Positions 1-7,134 of a DNA stretch of 8,012 bases are shown here, piece after piece; the first letter of the stretch is position 1; each line of letters opens with the position of its first letter. The stretch covers positions 1 through 8,012 of the forward strand of contig CAYVDJ010000072.1 in the NCBI GenBank assembly GCA_964450755.1. Direction: 5' to 3'. The notes below the pieces were generated by a model, which had not been told where the DNA came from, searched no databases, and was given only the letters and a program-made list of their open reading frames with translations. A program made the translations under genes and the position numbers. This stretch comes from JAADDG01 sp964450755. Lineage in GTDB: Bacteria; Campylobacterota; Campylobacteria; Campylobacterales; JAADDG01.

Positions 1-951
1 AAATTCTCAAGCGGTCCTCATCTGTGTTTTGCGGGGCATATAGATGTTGTTCCTCCGGGTGAGGGTTGGCAGAGTGATCCGTTTGAACCTGTTGAAAAAA
101 ACGGTTTTGTTTATGCAAGAGGGGCGCAGGATATGAAAAGCGGAGTATGTGCCTTTTTGAAAGCCTGTAAGGATGCTGAAGGTTTCAAAGGGGTTTTATC
201 TGTTCTTTTGACAAGTGATGAAGAGGGTGATGCGAAGTACGGAACGGTGGAAGTACTTAAATATCTTAAAGAAAATAGATTTCTGCCCGATTTTGCTATT
301 GTAGCAGAACCTACAAGTGAAAAATTTTTCGGCGATGCCATAAAAGTCGGCAGAAGAGGTTCGGTCAATGGAGTTATCGAGAAAATGGGAGTTCAGGGTC
401 ATGCAGCATATCCTGAAAAAGCAAAAAATCCCATTCATAAAGTAGCGCAGGTTCTTCCTTTTATGGCGGGGATTGATTTGGATGACGGAGACGAATTTTT
501 TGCGCCGAGCAAATTTGTCATCACCGATATTAGAGCTGGGATGGAAGTTACAAACATAACGCCGGGAAGTCTTAAAATGATGTTCAATGTGAGAAATTCC
601 ACCAAAACGACAAAAGAGGATATAGAGAGATTTGTTCATAAATATTTTAGAGGTATGGACTATATCCTCACGATAAACGAATCGGCAAAACCGTTTCTTA
701 CAAAAAGAAATTCACCTATTGTTCATCATGTTGTAAAAGCGATAGAGGAAAAAACCGGTATGTACCCCAAACTCAGCACCGCAGGAGGCACAAGCGATGC
801 GAGATTTTTTGCCGAATTTAATATAGACAGTGTGGAACTTGGTGTGATCAACGATACGATTCATGCGCCAAATGAGAGAACTACGATGCAGGAAGTCGAG
901 GATTTGGAAGATGTGTTTAAAAAAGTAATTCAAAATTTCAAAGGAGAATAA
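1..951 (+). CDS. dapE: Succinyl-diaminopimelate desuccinylase, 3' part (5' end outside the window)
   Basis: DapE is a cytosolic di-zinc amidohydrolase that converts N-succinyl-LL-diaminopimelate to LL-diaminopimelate and succinate, for lysine and peptidoglycan cross-links. The reading frame is open from base 1, and the first visible residues already belong to the M20 catalytic core, so the upstream part, about 50 residues, lies outside; 316 residues are visible. In window numbering, the metal and catalytic residues typical of M20/DapE are present: H13 and D15 in GHIDVVP, D44 in GAQDMKSG, the E74-E75 pair in TSDEEGD, E103 in VAEPTS, and a C-terminal H288 in NDTIHAPNE. GRRGS, GHAAYPEKAKNP and GGTSDARF also match DapE rather than other M20 peptidases such as ArgE. 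The stop is one base before pgi, and the pgi ribosome binding site lies inside its last codons. No frameshift or missing key residue is seen. The family is near certain. Confidence 0.96.
   Translation, partial: KFSSGPHLCFAGHIDVVPPGEGWQSDPFEPVEKNGFVYARGAQDMKSGVCAFLKACKDAEGFKGVLSVLLTSDEEGDAKYGTVEVLKYLKENRFLPDFAIVAEPTSEKFFGDAIKVGRRGSVNGVIEKMGVQGHAAYPEKAKNPIHKVAQVLPFMAGIDLDDGDEFFAPSKFVITDIRAGMEVTNITPGSLKMMFNVRNSTKTTKEDIERFVHKYFRGMDYILTINESAKPFLTKRNSPIVHHVVKAIEEKTGMYPKLSTAGGTSDARFFAEFNIDSVELGVINDTIHAPNERTTMQEVEDLEDVFKKVIQNFKGE
940..946 (+). promoter_or_regulatory. Ribosome binding site of pgi
   Basis: AAAGGAG lies inside the last codons of dapE, six bases before the ATG at 953. It is a good Shine-Dalgarno match, fixes the pgi start, and shows that pgi is translated from the same message as dapE. 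Confidence 0.8.
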
Positions 952-952
952 A

Positions 953-2224
953 ATGGTGAGTAATAAATTTTTTTATGATAACAAAGTTTCAAAAGAGGAA
1001 GTAAACGGGGTATTTAAAGCGATAGATGAAGAGAGGAAAAGCAAGAAGGTAGGATATTATGAACTGCCCGATGCAAAAGAGAGTGTAGAGAAGATCAAAG
1101 ATTTTTGTGATAATTCCGTTTTTATACAAAATGAGATGCAAAATGTTGTTGTTATAGGTATAGGCGGTTCATCTCTTGGCACAAAGGCGATTCATACAAT
1201 GCTCTCTCACAAAAGAAAAAAGAGGGTAAATCTCTTCTTTTTGGAAAATGTCGATCCTATCAATATAGAACATGAGTTAAACAGAAGAAGTGCTACAAGA
1301 AGGATAAAAAGATACAATACCTTTTTTATTCTCATCTCAAAATCGGGAAATACGATAGAGACAATGTCGATAGCCAAATTTATCGTAAAAGAGTATGATT
1401 TCAATCTTGACTCATGGGCATTTAAAGATCAGTGTGCCATTATCACCGATGAGGGTTCGCCTCTTGACAAATTGGCAAATCAGTATGATTTGAATGTTTT
1501 TCATATTCCCCACAATGTGGGAGGAAGATTTTCAGTTCTCAGTCCTGTGGGTCTTTTGCCTCTTTATCTTGGCGGATATGATATAGAGAGTCTGCTTGAG
1601 GGAGCCAAACAGATGAGAGATAACTTTTTTGCAAGAGAGAAGGATGAGCTTATAATAAAATCTATGTTTTATGTGAAAAACAAAGAGCAGTATCCGATGA
1701 ATATACTCTTCTCTTATGCAAATGAATTGAAACATTTTAACGAATGGTATGTTCAGTTATGGGCAGAGTCTTTGGGAAAGATAGATAAAAACGGGCAAAG
1801 AACGGGACTTACTCCTGTTTGTCTTATCGGGGCGATAGATCAACACTCCTTTTTACAGCTTATCGTTCAGGGACCTCTTAATAAAACGGTAACGGTTATA
1901 AAGATTAAAGATTTTGAAAATAATTTAAGAATAGAGGATATAAATATCCCTTTTGCTGAAAAAACAAACTTTGCAAACGGCAAAAAGTTTGAAGAACTTT
2001 TAAATGCCGAATGTGATGCGACAGTTCAAAGTATGGTGGATCAAAAAGTGCCGGTTGATCTTTTGGAGATAGACAGATTAGAAGAGTCTCATGCGGGATA
2101 TCTTATCTTCTACTATGAGCTTCTTACTTCTATAACAGGTGTGCTTTTGGGTATAGATACTTATGATCAGCCCGGAGTGGAATTTGGTAAAAAAATATTG
2201 AGAGAAAAATTTGGTGTCAAATAG
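953..2224 (+). CDS. pgi: Glucose-6-phosphate isomerase (short type)
   Basis: This cytosolic enzyme interconverts glucose-6-phosphate and fructose-6-phosphate. In an autotroph or organic-acid user it works mainly in the gluconeogenic direction, supplying glucose-6-phosphate. The protein is 423 aa, matching the short Pgi form of Campylobacter-type bacteria rather than the ~550 aa enterobacterial form. Two SIS-type sugar-phosphate domains are visible: VIGIGGSSLGT at 68-77 and SKSGNT at 129-134 bind the phosphate, and VGGRFSVLSPVG covers 189-200. The conserved catalytic residues are E272 (in WAESLGK), H298 (DQHS) and K413 (PGVEFGK). The ATG has a strong ribosome binding site at 940-946. Its 3' end overlaps the start of the next gene by up to 14 bases. 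Its place at the head of a glucosylglycerate gene run suggests that it feeds hexose phosphate into that pathway; this is inference, and the enzyme also serves central metabolism. Confidence 0.97.
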   Translation: MVSNKFFYDNKVSKEEVNGVFKAIDEERKSKKVGYYELPDAKESVEKIKDFCDNSVFIQNEMQNVVVIGIGGSSLGTKAIHTMLSHKRKKRVNLFFLENVDPINIEHELNRRSATRRIKRYNTFFILISKSGNTIETMSIAKFIVKEYDFNLDSWAFKDQCAIITDEGSPLDKLANQYDLNVFHIPHNVGGRFSVLSPVGLLPLYLGGYDIESLLEGAKQMRDNFFAREKDELIIKSMFYVKNKEQYPMNILFSYANELKHFNEWYVQLWAESLGKIDKNGQRTGLTPVCLIGAIDQHSFLQLIVQGPLNKTVTVIKIKDFENNLRIEDINIPFAEKTNFANGKKFEELLNAECDATVQSMVDQKVPVDLLEIDRLEESHAGYLIFYYELLTSITGVLLGIDTYDQPGVEFGKKILREKFGVK

Positions 2225-2981
2225 AGATTATATAGTTTTTACGGATTTGGACGGCTCTTTGTTAAATCATGAAGATTACTCTTTTGAGGATGCAAAAGAG
2301 ATGATAAGTTTTCTCAAAGAGCATCATATCCCCATCATTATCGTAACGAGCAAAACAAAAAACGAAGTTGTAAAATATCAAAAAGAGATGGGGATAGATG
2401 ATCCTTTTATAGTGGAAAACGGAGCTGCTGTCTTTTATCCGGCAAAGGAGGGGTATGAGATCACCCAACTTGGAGTGGATTATAAAAGTATAAAAGCATG
2501 TCTGGAGAGAGTCAAAGAGAAGTATGATATAAAAGGTTTCAGTGATATGAACATAGATGAGATCATGGCCTTTACCGGACTTGATCTTGAGAGTGCGAAG
2601 ATAGCTTCAAAAAGAGAATTTAGTGAACCTTTTGTGATAAAAGATGAAAGAATTTTGAGTAAAGTGGAACCTTTGGTGGAAAAATGCGGTTTGAAAATCA
2701 TGAAAGGGGGGAGATTTTATCACTGTATGAGTATCGATCAGGATAAAGGCAAAGCAGTAAAAGAGGTGATAAAAAGATATAAAAAAATAAAACCTTCTCT
2801 AAAAACAGTGGCTCTTGGGGATAATTATAACGATATTCCGATGTTAAAAGAGGTTGATATTCCCGTTTTGATCCCCCGTTATAATCATAAATTTATAGAA
2901 TTTGACAAAAAAGATCTCATTCATGCAAAATATCCGGGTTCCAAAGGATGGAGTGAATCTCTAAAACGGATACTTGGATGA
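2211..2981 (+). CDS. mpgP: Glucosyl-/mannosyl-3-phosphoglycerate phosphatase (HAD, MpgP family)
   Basis: This is a HAD-superfamily (Cof/MpgP type, C2B cap) phosphatase of 256 aa, the usual family length. Motif I is TDLDG with nucleophile D12 and acid/base D14; motif II is T46 in VTSKT; motif IV is GDNYND with D204 and D208. Signatures specific to the mannosyl-3-phosphoglycerate phosphatase family are VENGAAVFYP, REFSEPF (135-141) in the cap, and GGRFYH (166-171). Family members remove phosphate from mannosyl- or glucosyl-3-phosphoglycerate, and some take both. Here the neighbours are pgi, gpgS and galU, with no mannose-nucleotide genes, so glucosyl-3-phosphoglycerate, giving glucosylglycerate, is the likely substrate. 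The start is TTG at 2211 or GTG at 2214; both lie inside the end of pgi, behind only a weak GAGAG (2200-2204), so translation is probably coupled to pgi. The stop overlaps the next start in ATGA. Family is sure; glucose versus mannose preference is inferred. Confidence 0.9.
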   Translation: MVSNRDYIVFTDLDGSLLNHEDYSFEDAKEMISFLKEHHIPIIIVTSKTKNEVVKYQKEMGIDDPFIVENGAAVFYPAKEGYEITQLGVDYKSIKACLERVKEKYDIKGFSDMNIDEIMAFTGLDLESAKIASKREFSEPFVIKDERILSKVEPLVEKCGLKIMKGGRFYHCMSIDQDKGKAVKEVIKRYKKIKPSLKTVALGDNYNDIPMLKEVDIPVLIPRYNHKFIEFDKKDLIHAKYPGSKGWSESLKRILG

Positions 2982-4189
2982 GTGCAAAAGAGGATATAAA
3001 AGAGATATTTTTATATGCTTTAAATAGTGTTTTGCCCAAAAATGTTTTTAAAGAGTATAAAGAGCTTTTTTCAAAAAGAGATTTTTATCTTTTTGGAAGC
3101 GGAAAAGCAGCTTATGAGAGCGCAAAAGCGGTAGAAGAGATAGCGATAGATAGGATAAAAGAGGGATTTGTTGTCTGTTCCTATGAGGGAAAGTTGAAAA
3201 AAACAGAGGTTTTTAAAAGTTCCCATCCTTTTCCTTCCCAAAAAAGTGTAAAAGCGGCTGAAATTTTGACGGGGAAGTTAAAAGAACTGAAAGAAGATGA
3301 TTTCTTTATCTATCTGCTTTCAGGCGGAACTTCCGCTTTGATAGAAAAACCGATACCTCCCGTTACTTTGGAAGAGTTTGCACAGGTAACAAAACTTTTG
3401 CTTCTAAAGGGCGCAAGTATAGATGAGATAAACTCTGTAAGGAAACGGCTCTCTTTGATAAAGGGCGGAAAGCTTGGGAGTTTTACAAAAGCAAAAGGTA
3501 TTGTTTTGGTTATCAGCGATGTGATAGGAGATGATCTCTCAACCATCGGTTCGGCACCTTTTTATCATGACAGGCAGAGTTTTGAAGATCCTCTTTTGGT
3601 TTTACAAAAGTACGATCTTTTACAAAAAGTACCAAAGTCCGTAAAAGAGGTGATAAAACAAAAAACAGAGTTCAAAGAGAATAAAAACATACGGCATATT
3701 ATCGTGGCAAATAATCAAAAAGCCTTAAAAGCCGCCCAAACAAAGGCTGAAGATTTGGGATATGTGAGCAAAATCGTAACCGATTCTTTAAAAGGAGATG
3801 TAAAAGAGGTATCAAAGTTTTTGCTTCAAGAGGCAAGAGAGAACAAAATATCGCTGCTTTTTGGAGGAGAAACAACCGTAGAGGTAAAAGGAAAGGGCAA
3901 AGGAGGCAGAAATCAGGAACTTGCCCTCAGAGTTCTAAAAGGGATGACAAAAGAGGATAATTTTACATTTTTGAGTGCGGGAAGCGACGGTATAGACGGT
4001 AACAGTGATGTAGCAGGTGCGGTGGTGGATCTTTTGCTTAAAGAGAAAGCGGAAAAATTAAAACTTGATATAGAAGGTTTTTTAAAAAACAACGATTCCA
4101 ACGGTTTTTTTAAAAAATGCGGTGGAATTTTTAAAACATCTCCTACCGGAACCAATGTGATGGATATCTGTATTATATTGAAGGAGTGA
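2978..4189 (+). CDS. Glycerate 2-kinase (MOFRL family, GckA/TtuD type)
   Basis: The predicted reaction is D-glycerate + ATP to 2-phosphoglycerate + ADP, in the cytosol. The protein is 403 aa, close to the usual 400-450 aa. The N-terminal part has GSGKAA at 40-45, with K43 matching the catalytic lysine of the family, SGGTSAL at 115-121, NSVRKRLS then KGGKL at 152-166, and SDVIGDDLSTIGS at 180-192. The C-terminal MOFRL domain has GGE at 296-298, GGRNQE at 309-314 with the conserved R311, SAGSDGIDG at 333-341 and GTNVMD at 391-396. The ATG overlaps the previous stop by four bases (ATGA), and no good ribosome binding site precedes it, so translational coupling is likely. Family members act on glycerate from the serine, tartrate or glyoxylate routes, but no such genes are here. 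The adjacent phosphorylase would release glycerate from glucosylglycerate, which explains the kinase's place. Confidence 0.94.
   Translation: MSAKEDIKEIFLYALNSVLPKNVFKEYKELFSKRDFYLFGSGKAAYESAKAVEEIAIDRIKEGFVVCSYEGKLKKTEVFKSSHPFPSQKSVKAAEILTGKLKELKEDDFFIYLLSGGTSALIEKPIPPVTLEEFAQVTKLLLLKGASIDEINSVRKRLSLIKGGKLGSFTKAKGIVLVISDVIGDDLSTIGSAPFYHDRQSFEDPLLVLQKYDLLQKVPKSVKEVIKQKTEFKENKNIRHIIVANNQKALKAAQTKAEDLGYVSKIVTDSLKGDVKEVSKFLLQEARENKISLLFGGETTVEVKGKGKGGRNQELALRVLKGMTKEDNFTFLSAGSDGIDGNSDVAGAVVDLLLKEKAEKLKLDIEGFLKNNDSNGFFKKCGGIFKTSPTGTNVMDICIILKE
4181..4186 (+). promoter_or_regulatory. Ribosome binding site that decides the gpgS start
   Basis: AAGGAG ends at 4186. Three in-frame starts follow: GTG 4186 shares a base with the site, ATG 4189 leaves only two bases, and ATG 4192 leaves five. 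ATG 4192 is therefore preferred. The site lies inside the last codons of the glycerate kinase gene. Confidence 0.75.
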
Positions 4190-4191
4190 TG

Positions 4192-5406
4192 ATGGGAGAT
4201 TTTTTTCAAAACGGTGTTATTACGACTTTGCCAAGACTCGGAGAGTCTGATTTGGATTATCTTGAGAGTGAACTTTTGGAACATTCAAAGCGAAGAAATA
4301 TGGTTCTTTTGTTACCTGCTCTTTACAGTGAATTTGAGACTCCGGCGATGCATAAAATCATCAAGGAGTTAAAAGAGGTAAAGTATCTTTACAAGATTGT
4401 TTTGGGTTTGGATCAAGCCGATAAAAAACAGTATGAAGAGGTGAAAAAGGTCATGTCCTCTCTTCCGACACAGGTAAAAGTGATATGGAATGACGGAGAG
4501 AGGATGCAAAATCTGATAAAAAAGATGAAAGAGGCAGGTTTTGGCAGTGTCGTTCATAAAGGAAAAGGTCTGAATGTCTGGCTGATGCTCGGATATATCC
4601 TAAGTGACAGAGATGCTTATGCCATTGCCCTTCATGATTGCGATATAGTAAATTATTCAAGAGAAGTTGTTGCAAGGCTTCTTTATCCTGTTGTTCATCC
4701 TGCACTTGATTTTGAATTTAACAAAGGTTACTATTCAAGAGTAACGGATAAACTTCACGGAAGAGCGACAAGACTCTTTTATACTCCTCTTATCAGATCG
4801 CTTCAGAAAATATTTGGTAACAGTAAGTATCTTGAATATATGGATAGTTTCAGGTATGCTCTTTCGGGTGAATTTGCTTTTATCAGAAGTTTGGCAAGAG
4901 GTATCAGGATATCTCCCACATGGGGACTTGAGGTTTCGACCTTGAGTGAAGTTTATCACAATACATCTTTCAAAAGGATCTGCCAATCCGAAATCATGGA
5001 TACCTATGAACACAAACATCAAAATATAGGTGATAATGCTCTAAAAGGCGGTGTAATGAAGATGGCAAACGATATATCCCAGACGATTTTCAGAGTTATG
5101 GCTCAAGAGGGAGTCGTGTTTTCCGAAGAGATATTTAAAACTCTTTTGGCTACATATTTTCAAGAGTCAAGATATGCCATCTCAAAATCAAATGCACTCT
5201 CTATCATAAACGGCTTAAAATACAGCAGACAAAACGAGATAGAAGCTGTAACGGCTTTTAACGAAGCTTTGAAAGTGGCGGCGGATAAATTTAGAGAAGA
5301 TCCTCTCGGTGTACCCTCTCTCTCTGCATGGATAAGTGTAAGATCGGTATTGCCGGGGATATCAAACGAATTTATAGAGGCTGTGGAATTTGACAACAGG
5401 GGATAG
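4192..5406 (+). CDS. gpgS: Glucosyl-3-phosphoglycerate synthase (GT81-type GT-A glycosyltransferase)
   Basis: The enzyme transfers glucose from a nucleotide sugar to the 2-OH of D-3-phosphoglycerate, giving glucosyl-3-phosphoglycerate, the first step of glucosylglycerate synthesis. It is a cytosolic retaining transferase of 404 aa from ATG 4192. The GT-A fold is visible: LLLPALYSEFE (39-49) is the nucleotide-binding start, HKGKGLNVW precedes the acceptor region, and HDCD gives the metal-binding D149-x-D151. LSGEFAF (224-230) and WGLEVSTL (244-251) match GpgS proteins, and EHKHQ near 273-277 holds H274, at the spacing from the DxD expected for the third metal ligand of mycobacterial GpgS. No membrane segment is seen. 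The start lies two bases after the kinase stop. With galU in the same operon, UDP-glucose is the likely donor, although homologues also use ADP- or GDP-glucose. A mannosyl-3-phosphoglycerate synthase is less likely, given these motifs and the context. Confidence 0.88.
   Translation: MGDFFQNGVITTLPRLGESDLDYLESELLEHSKRRNMVLLLPALYSEFETPAMHKIIKELKEVKYLYKIVLGLDQADKKQYEEVKKVMSSLPTQVKVIWNDGERMQNLIKKMKEAGFGSVVHKGKGLNVWLMLGYILSDRDAYAIALHDCDIVNYSREVVARLLYPVVHPALDFEFNKGYYSRVTDKLHGRATRLFYTPLIRSLQKIFGNSKYLEYMDSFRYALSGEFAFIRSLARGIRISPTWGLEVSTLSEVYHNTSFKRICQSEIMDTYEHKHQNIGDNALKGGVMKMANDISQTIFRVMAQEGVVFSEEIFKTLLATYFQESRYAISKSNALSIINGLKYSRQNEIEAVTAFNEALKVAADKFREDPLGVPSLSAWISVRSVLPGISNEFIEAVEFDNRG
5398..5403 (+). 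promoter_or_regulatory. Ribosome binding site supporting a TTG start for the sugar phosphorylase
   Basis: AGGGGA ends six bases before TTG 5410, within the last codons of gpgS. The next in-frame ATG is codon 48, well inside the conserved N-terminal region, so TTG 5410 is the best start. Confidence 0.65.
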
Positions 5407-5409
5407 AGA

Positions 5410-7134
5410 TTGAGAAAAAGCGCTTATGTAAAGAGAAGTATCAAAGAGAGAGTCGAATTTATCTATAAAGAAGATGCCAAAGAGGCATACAGAGGGATAG
5501 TTGCTCTCATTGACAGATACAAGAAGGTGATAAAACCAAAATATTACAGAATGAGTGAAAAAGATATCATCCTCATAACCTATGCCGATCAGTTGCAAAG
5601 ACCCAATGAAGAGCCGATGGAGAGTCTGAAATATTTTTTGGATAAGAGAGTAAAAGATATTATAAACACGGTTCATATTCTCCCTTTTTATCCATACTCT
5701 TCCGATGACGGATTTTCCGTGATAGACTACTGCAAAGTCTCTCCGATGATGGGAAACTGGGAGCATGTAAGAGAGATGGGGGAGCATTACAGATTGATGT
5801 TTGATGCCGTTATCAATCATATGTCCCAATACTCTGACTGGTTTAAAGGTTTTTTGAAAGAGGATCCAAAATATGAAAACTTCTTTGTAGAGACTGATCC
5901 GAGTGAAGATCTCTCAAAGGTGGTAAGACCAAGAACGACTCCTCTTTTACACGGGTACAAAGACAAAACGGGAAAATTACGCTATATCTGGACTACTTTC
6001 AGCAAAGATCAGGTTGATTTAAATTATGCCAATTATAAAGTTTTACTGGCGGTTTTGGAGGTGCTTTTTTGCTATATCCAAAAAGGGGCAAAACTCATAA
6101 GACTCGATGCGATAGCCTTTATCTACAAACAGATTGGTACTTCATGCGTTCACCTTCCGCAGACTCATGAGATTATTCAGCTTATAAGAGAGGTACTTCA
6201 CAAAGTTGCGCCCTATATCGTGATCATCACAGAAACAAATGTTCCCCACAAAGAGAATATCTCCTATTTTGGAAGCGGTAATGACGAAGCTCAGATGGTT
6301 TATAACTTTGCCCTGCCTCCTCTTCTTGCCTTCAGTGTTCTAAAAGGAGATACTTCCGTTTTGACAAAATGGGCAAAAACTCTGACTCTTCCGAGCAACA
6401 AAGTCTGTTTTTTCAACTTTACGGCAAGTCATGACGGATGCGGAGTAAGACCGGTAAGTGATATTTTGTCAGATAGAGAGCTTGATTTTTTGATAGAAAA
6501 AGTAAAAGAGCATGGAGGGCTTGTTTCATACAGAACGGACAATGAAGGCAAAAAATCCCCTTATGAACTCAATGCAAGTTATATAGATATCGTAAGCGAT
6601 CCAAAAAGCGGTGATGATATGAGAATAAAAAGGATGATTTTAACCCAAGCCGTTGTTTTGGCGATGCCCGGAGTTGCGGGGATATATTTTCACTCTCTTG
6701 TCGGCTCTTCAAGTTATCACGAAGGGGTGAAGCACACAGGTATAAACAGAACGATAAACAGAGAGAAACTGAATCTTGATCTTTTGGAAAAAGAGTTAAA
6801 TGACGAGGGAAATATCCGTTTTACGATATTCAGACTTTACAAAAGACTGTTGTCGATAAGAATAACCGAAAAGGCTTTTGATCCTTTCGGGGAATTTGAC
6901 TTTTTGGATCTGCATCCGGCGGTTTTTTCGATATACAGGAAATGCGGTGATTGCAAAGAGGATATCTTGACTCTTCATAATTTTAGCAATAATTTAGTAA
7001 AATTAGAGCTTGATAATATTTTGAGAACTCCTTTGAGGGATCTCATCTCTCACCAAAAGATAAATAAAAGCGAAATAACACTAAAACCCTATCAAATAAT
7101 GTGGTTAAAAGGAAAAAAACAAAATGGAATATAA
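5410..7134 (+). CDS. GH13 subfamily 18 sugar phosphorylase, probable glucosylglycerate phosphorylase
   Basis: The predicted reaction is glucosylglycerate + phosphate to glucose-1-phosphate + D-glycerate, in the cytosol (no signal peptide). The 574 aa protein has all GH13 conserved regions: DAVINH with D132 and H137, RLDAIA with nucleophile D233, TETN with acid/base E275, and ASHDG with transition-state stabiliser D342. HILPFYPYSSDDGFSV near the N-terminus marks GH13_18 phosphorylases. WTTFSKDQVDLNY and the IYFHSLVGSS...GINRTINREKL stretch fit the clade of glucosylglycerate phosphorylases (E. coli YcjM, the Meiothermus enzyme) and sucrose-6-phosphate phosphorylases rather than Bifidobacterium-type sucrose phosphorylase. 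A C-terminal beta domain ends in LKPYQIMWL. The start is TTG 5410, three bases after the gpgS stop. Flanking gpgS, phosphatase and glycerate kinase genes point to glucosylglycerate; no sucrose gene is present. Automatic pipelines may call it sucrose phosphorylase or alpha-amylase. Subfamily is firm, acceptor specificity inferred. Confidence 0.85.
   Translation: MRKSAYVKRSIKERVEFIYKEDAKEAYRGIVALIDRYKKVIKPKYYRMSEKDIILITYADQLQRPNEEPMESLKYFLDKRVKDIINTVHILPFYPYSSDDGFSVIDYCKVSPMMGNWEHVREMGEHYRLMFDAVINHMSQYSDWFKGFLKEDPKYENFFVETDPSEDLSKVVRPRTTPLLHGYKDKTGKLRYIWTTFSKDQVDLNYANYKVLLAVLEVLFCYIQKGAKLIRLDAIAFIYKQIGTSCVHLPQTHEIIQLIREVLHKVAPYIVIITETNVPHKENISYFGSGNDEAQMVYNFALPPLLAFSVLKGDTSVLTKWAKTLTLPSNKVCFFNFTASHDGCGVRPVSDILSDRELDFLIEKVKEHGGLVSYRTDNEGKKSPYELNASYIDIVSDPKSGDDMRIKRMILTQAVVLAMPGVAGIYFHSLVGSSSYHEGVKHTGINRTINREKLNLDLLEKELNDEGNIRFTIFRLYKRLLSIRITEKAFDPFGEFDFLDLHPAVFSIYRKCGDCKEDILTLHNFSNNLVKLELDNILRTPLRDLISHQKINKSEITLKPYQIMWLKGKKQNGI

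Noticed and set aside
196..639. 147-codon open frame on the minus strand within dapE
   Set aside because: Opposite an intact, motif-bearing dapE; low-complexity Phe/Ile/Arg-rich translation typical of antisense frames in AT-rich genes.
953..2222. Both pgi and the phosphatase begin Met-Val-Ser-Asn, suggesting a duplicated start region
   Set aside because: The DNA differs between the two, and the phosphatase copy is encoded out of frame by the last codons of pgi; the match is a coincidence.
4186..4194. GTG 4186 or ATG 4189 as the gpgS start
   Set aside because: GTG 4186 overlaps the AAGGAG site and ATG 4189 leaves only two bases of spacing; ATG 4192 gives normal spacing. The difference is at most two residues.
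5362..5829. 155-codon open frame on the minus strand
   Set aside because: It lies opposite the end of gpgS and the start of the phosphorylase gene, both with clear motifs. Its translation shows no recognisable domain, so it is a shadow of the coding strand.
6990..7020. GATAAT in an AT-rich patch near the end of the phosphorylase gene, as an internal promoter for galU
   Set aside because: A five-of-six -10 match with no -35 match, inside conserved C-terminal coding sequence; such matches are expected by chance at this base composition.
5410..7134. Operon as a sucrose or glycogen/trehalose cluster, based on the GH13 gene
   Set aside because: No sucrose-phosphate synthase, glycogen synthase, branching enzyme or trehalose gene is present, while the gpgS, MpgP-type phosphatase and glycerate kinase genes specifically fit glucosylglycerate.
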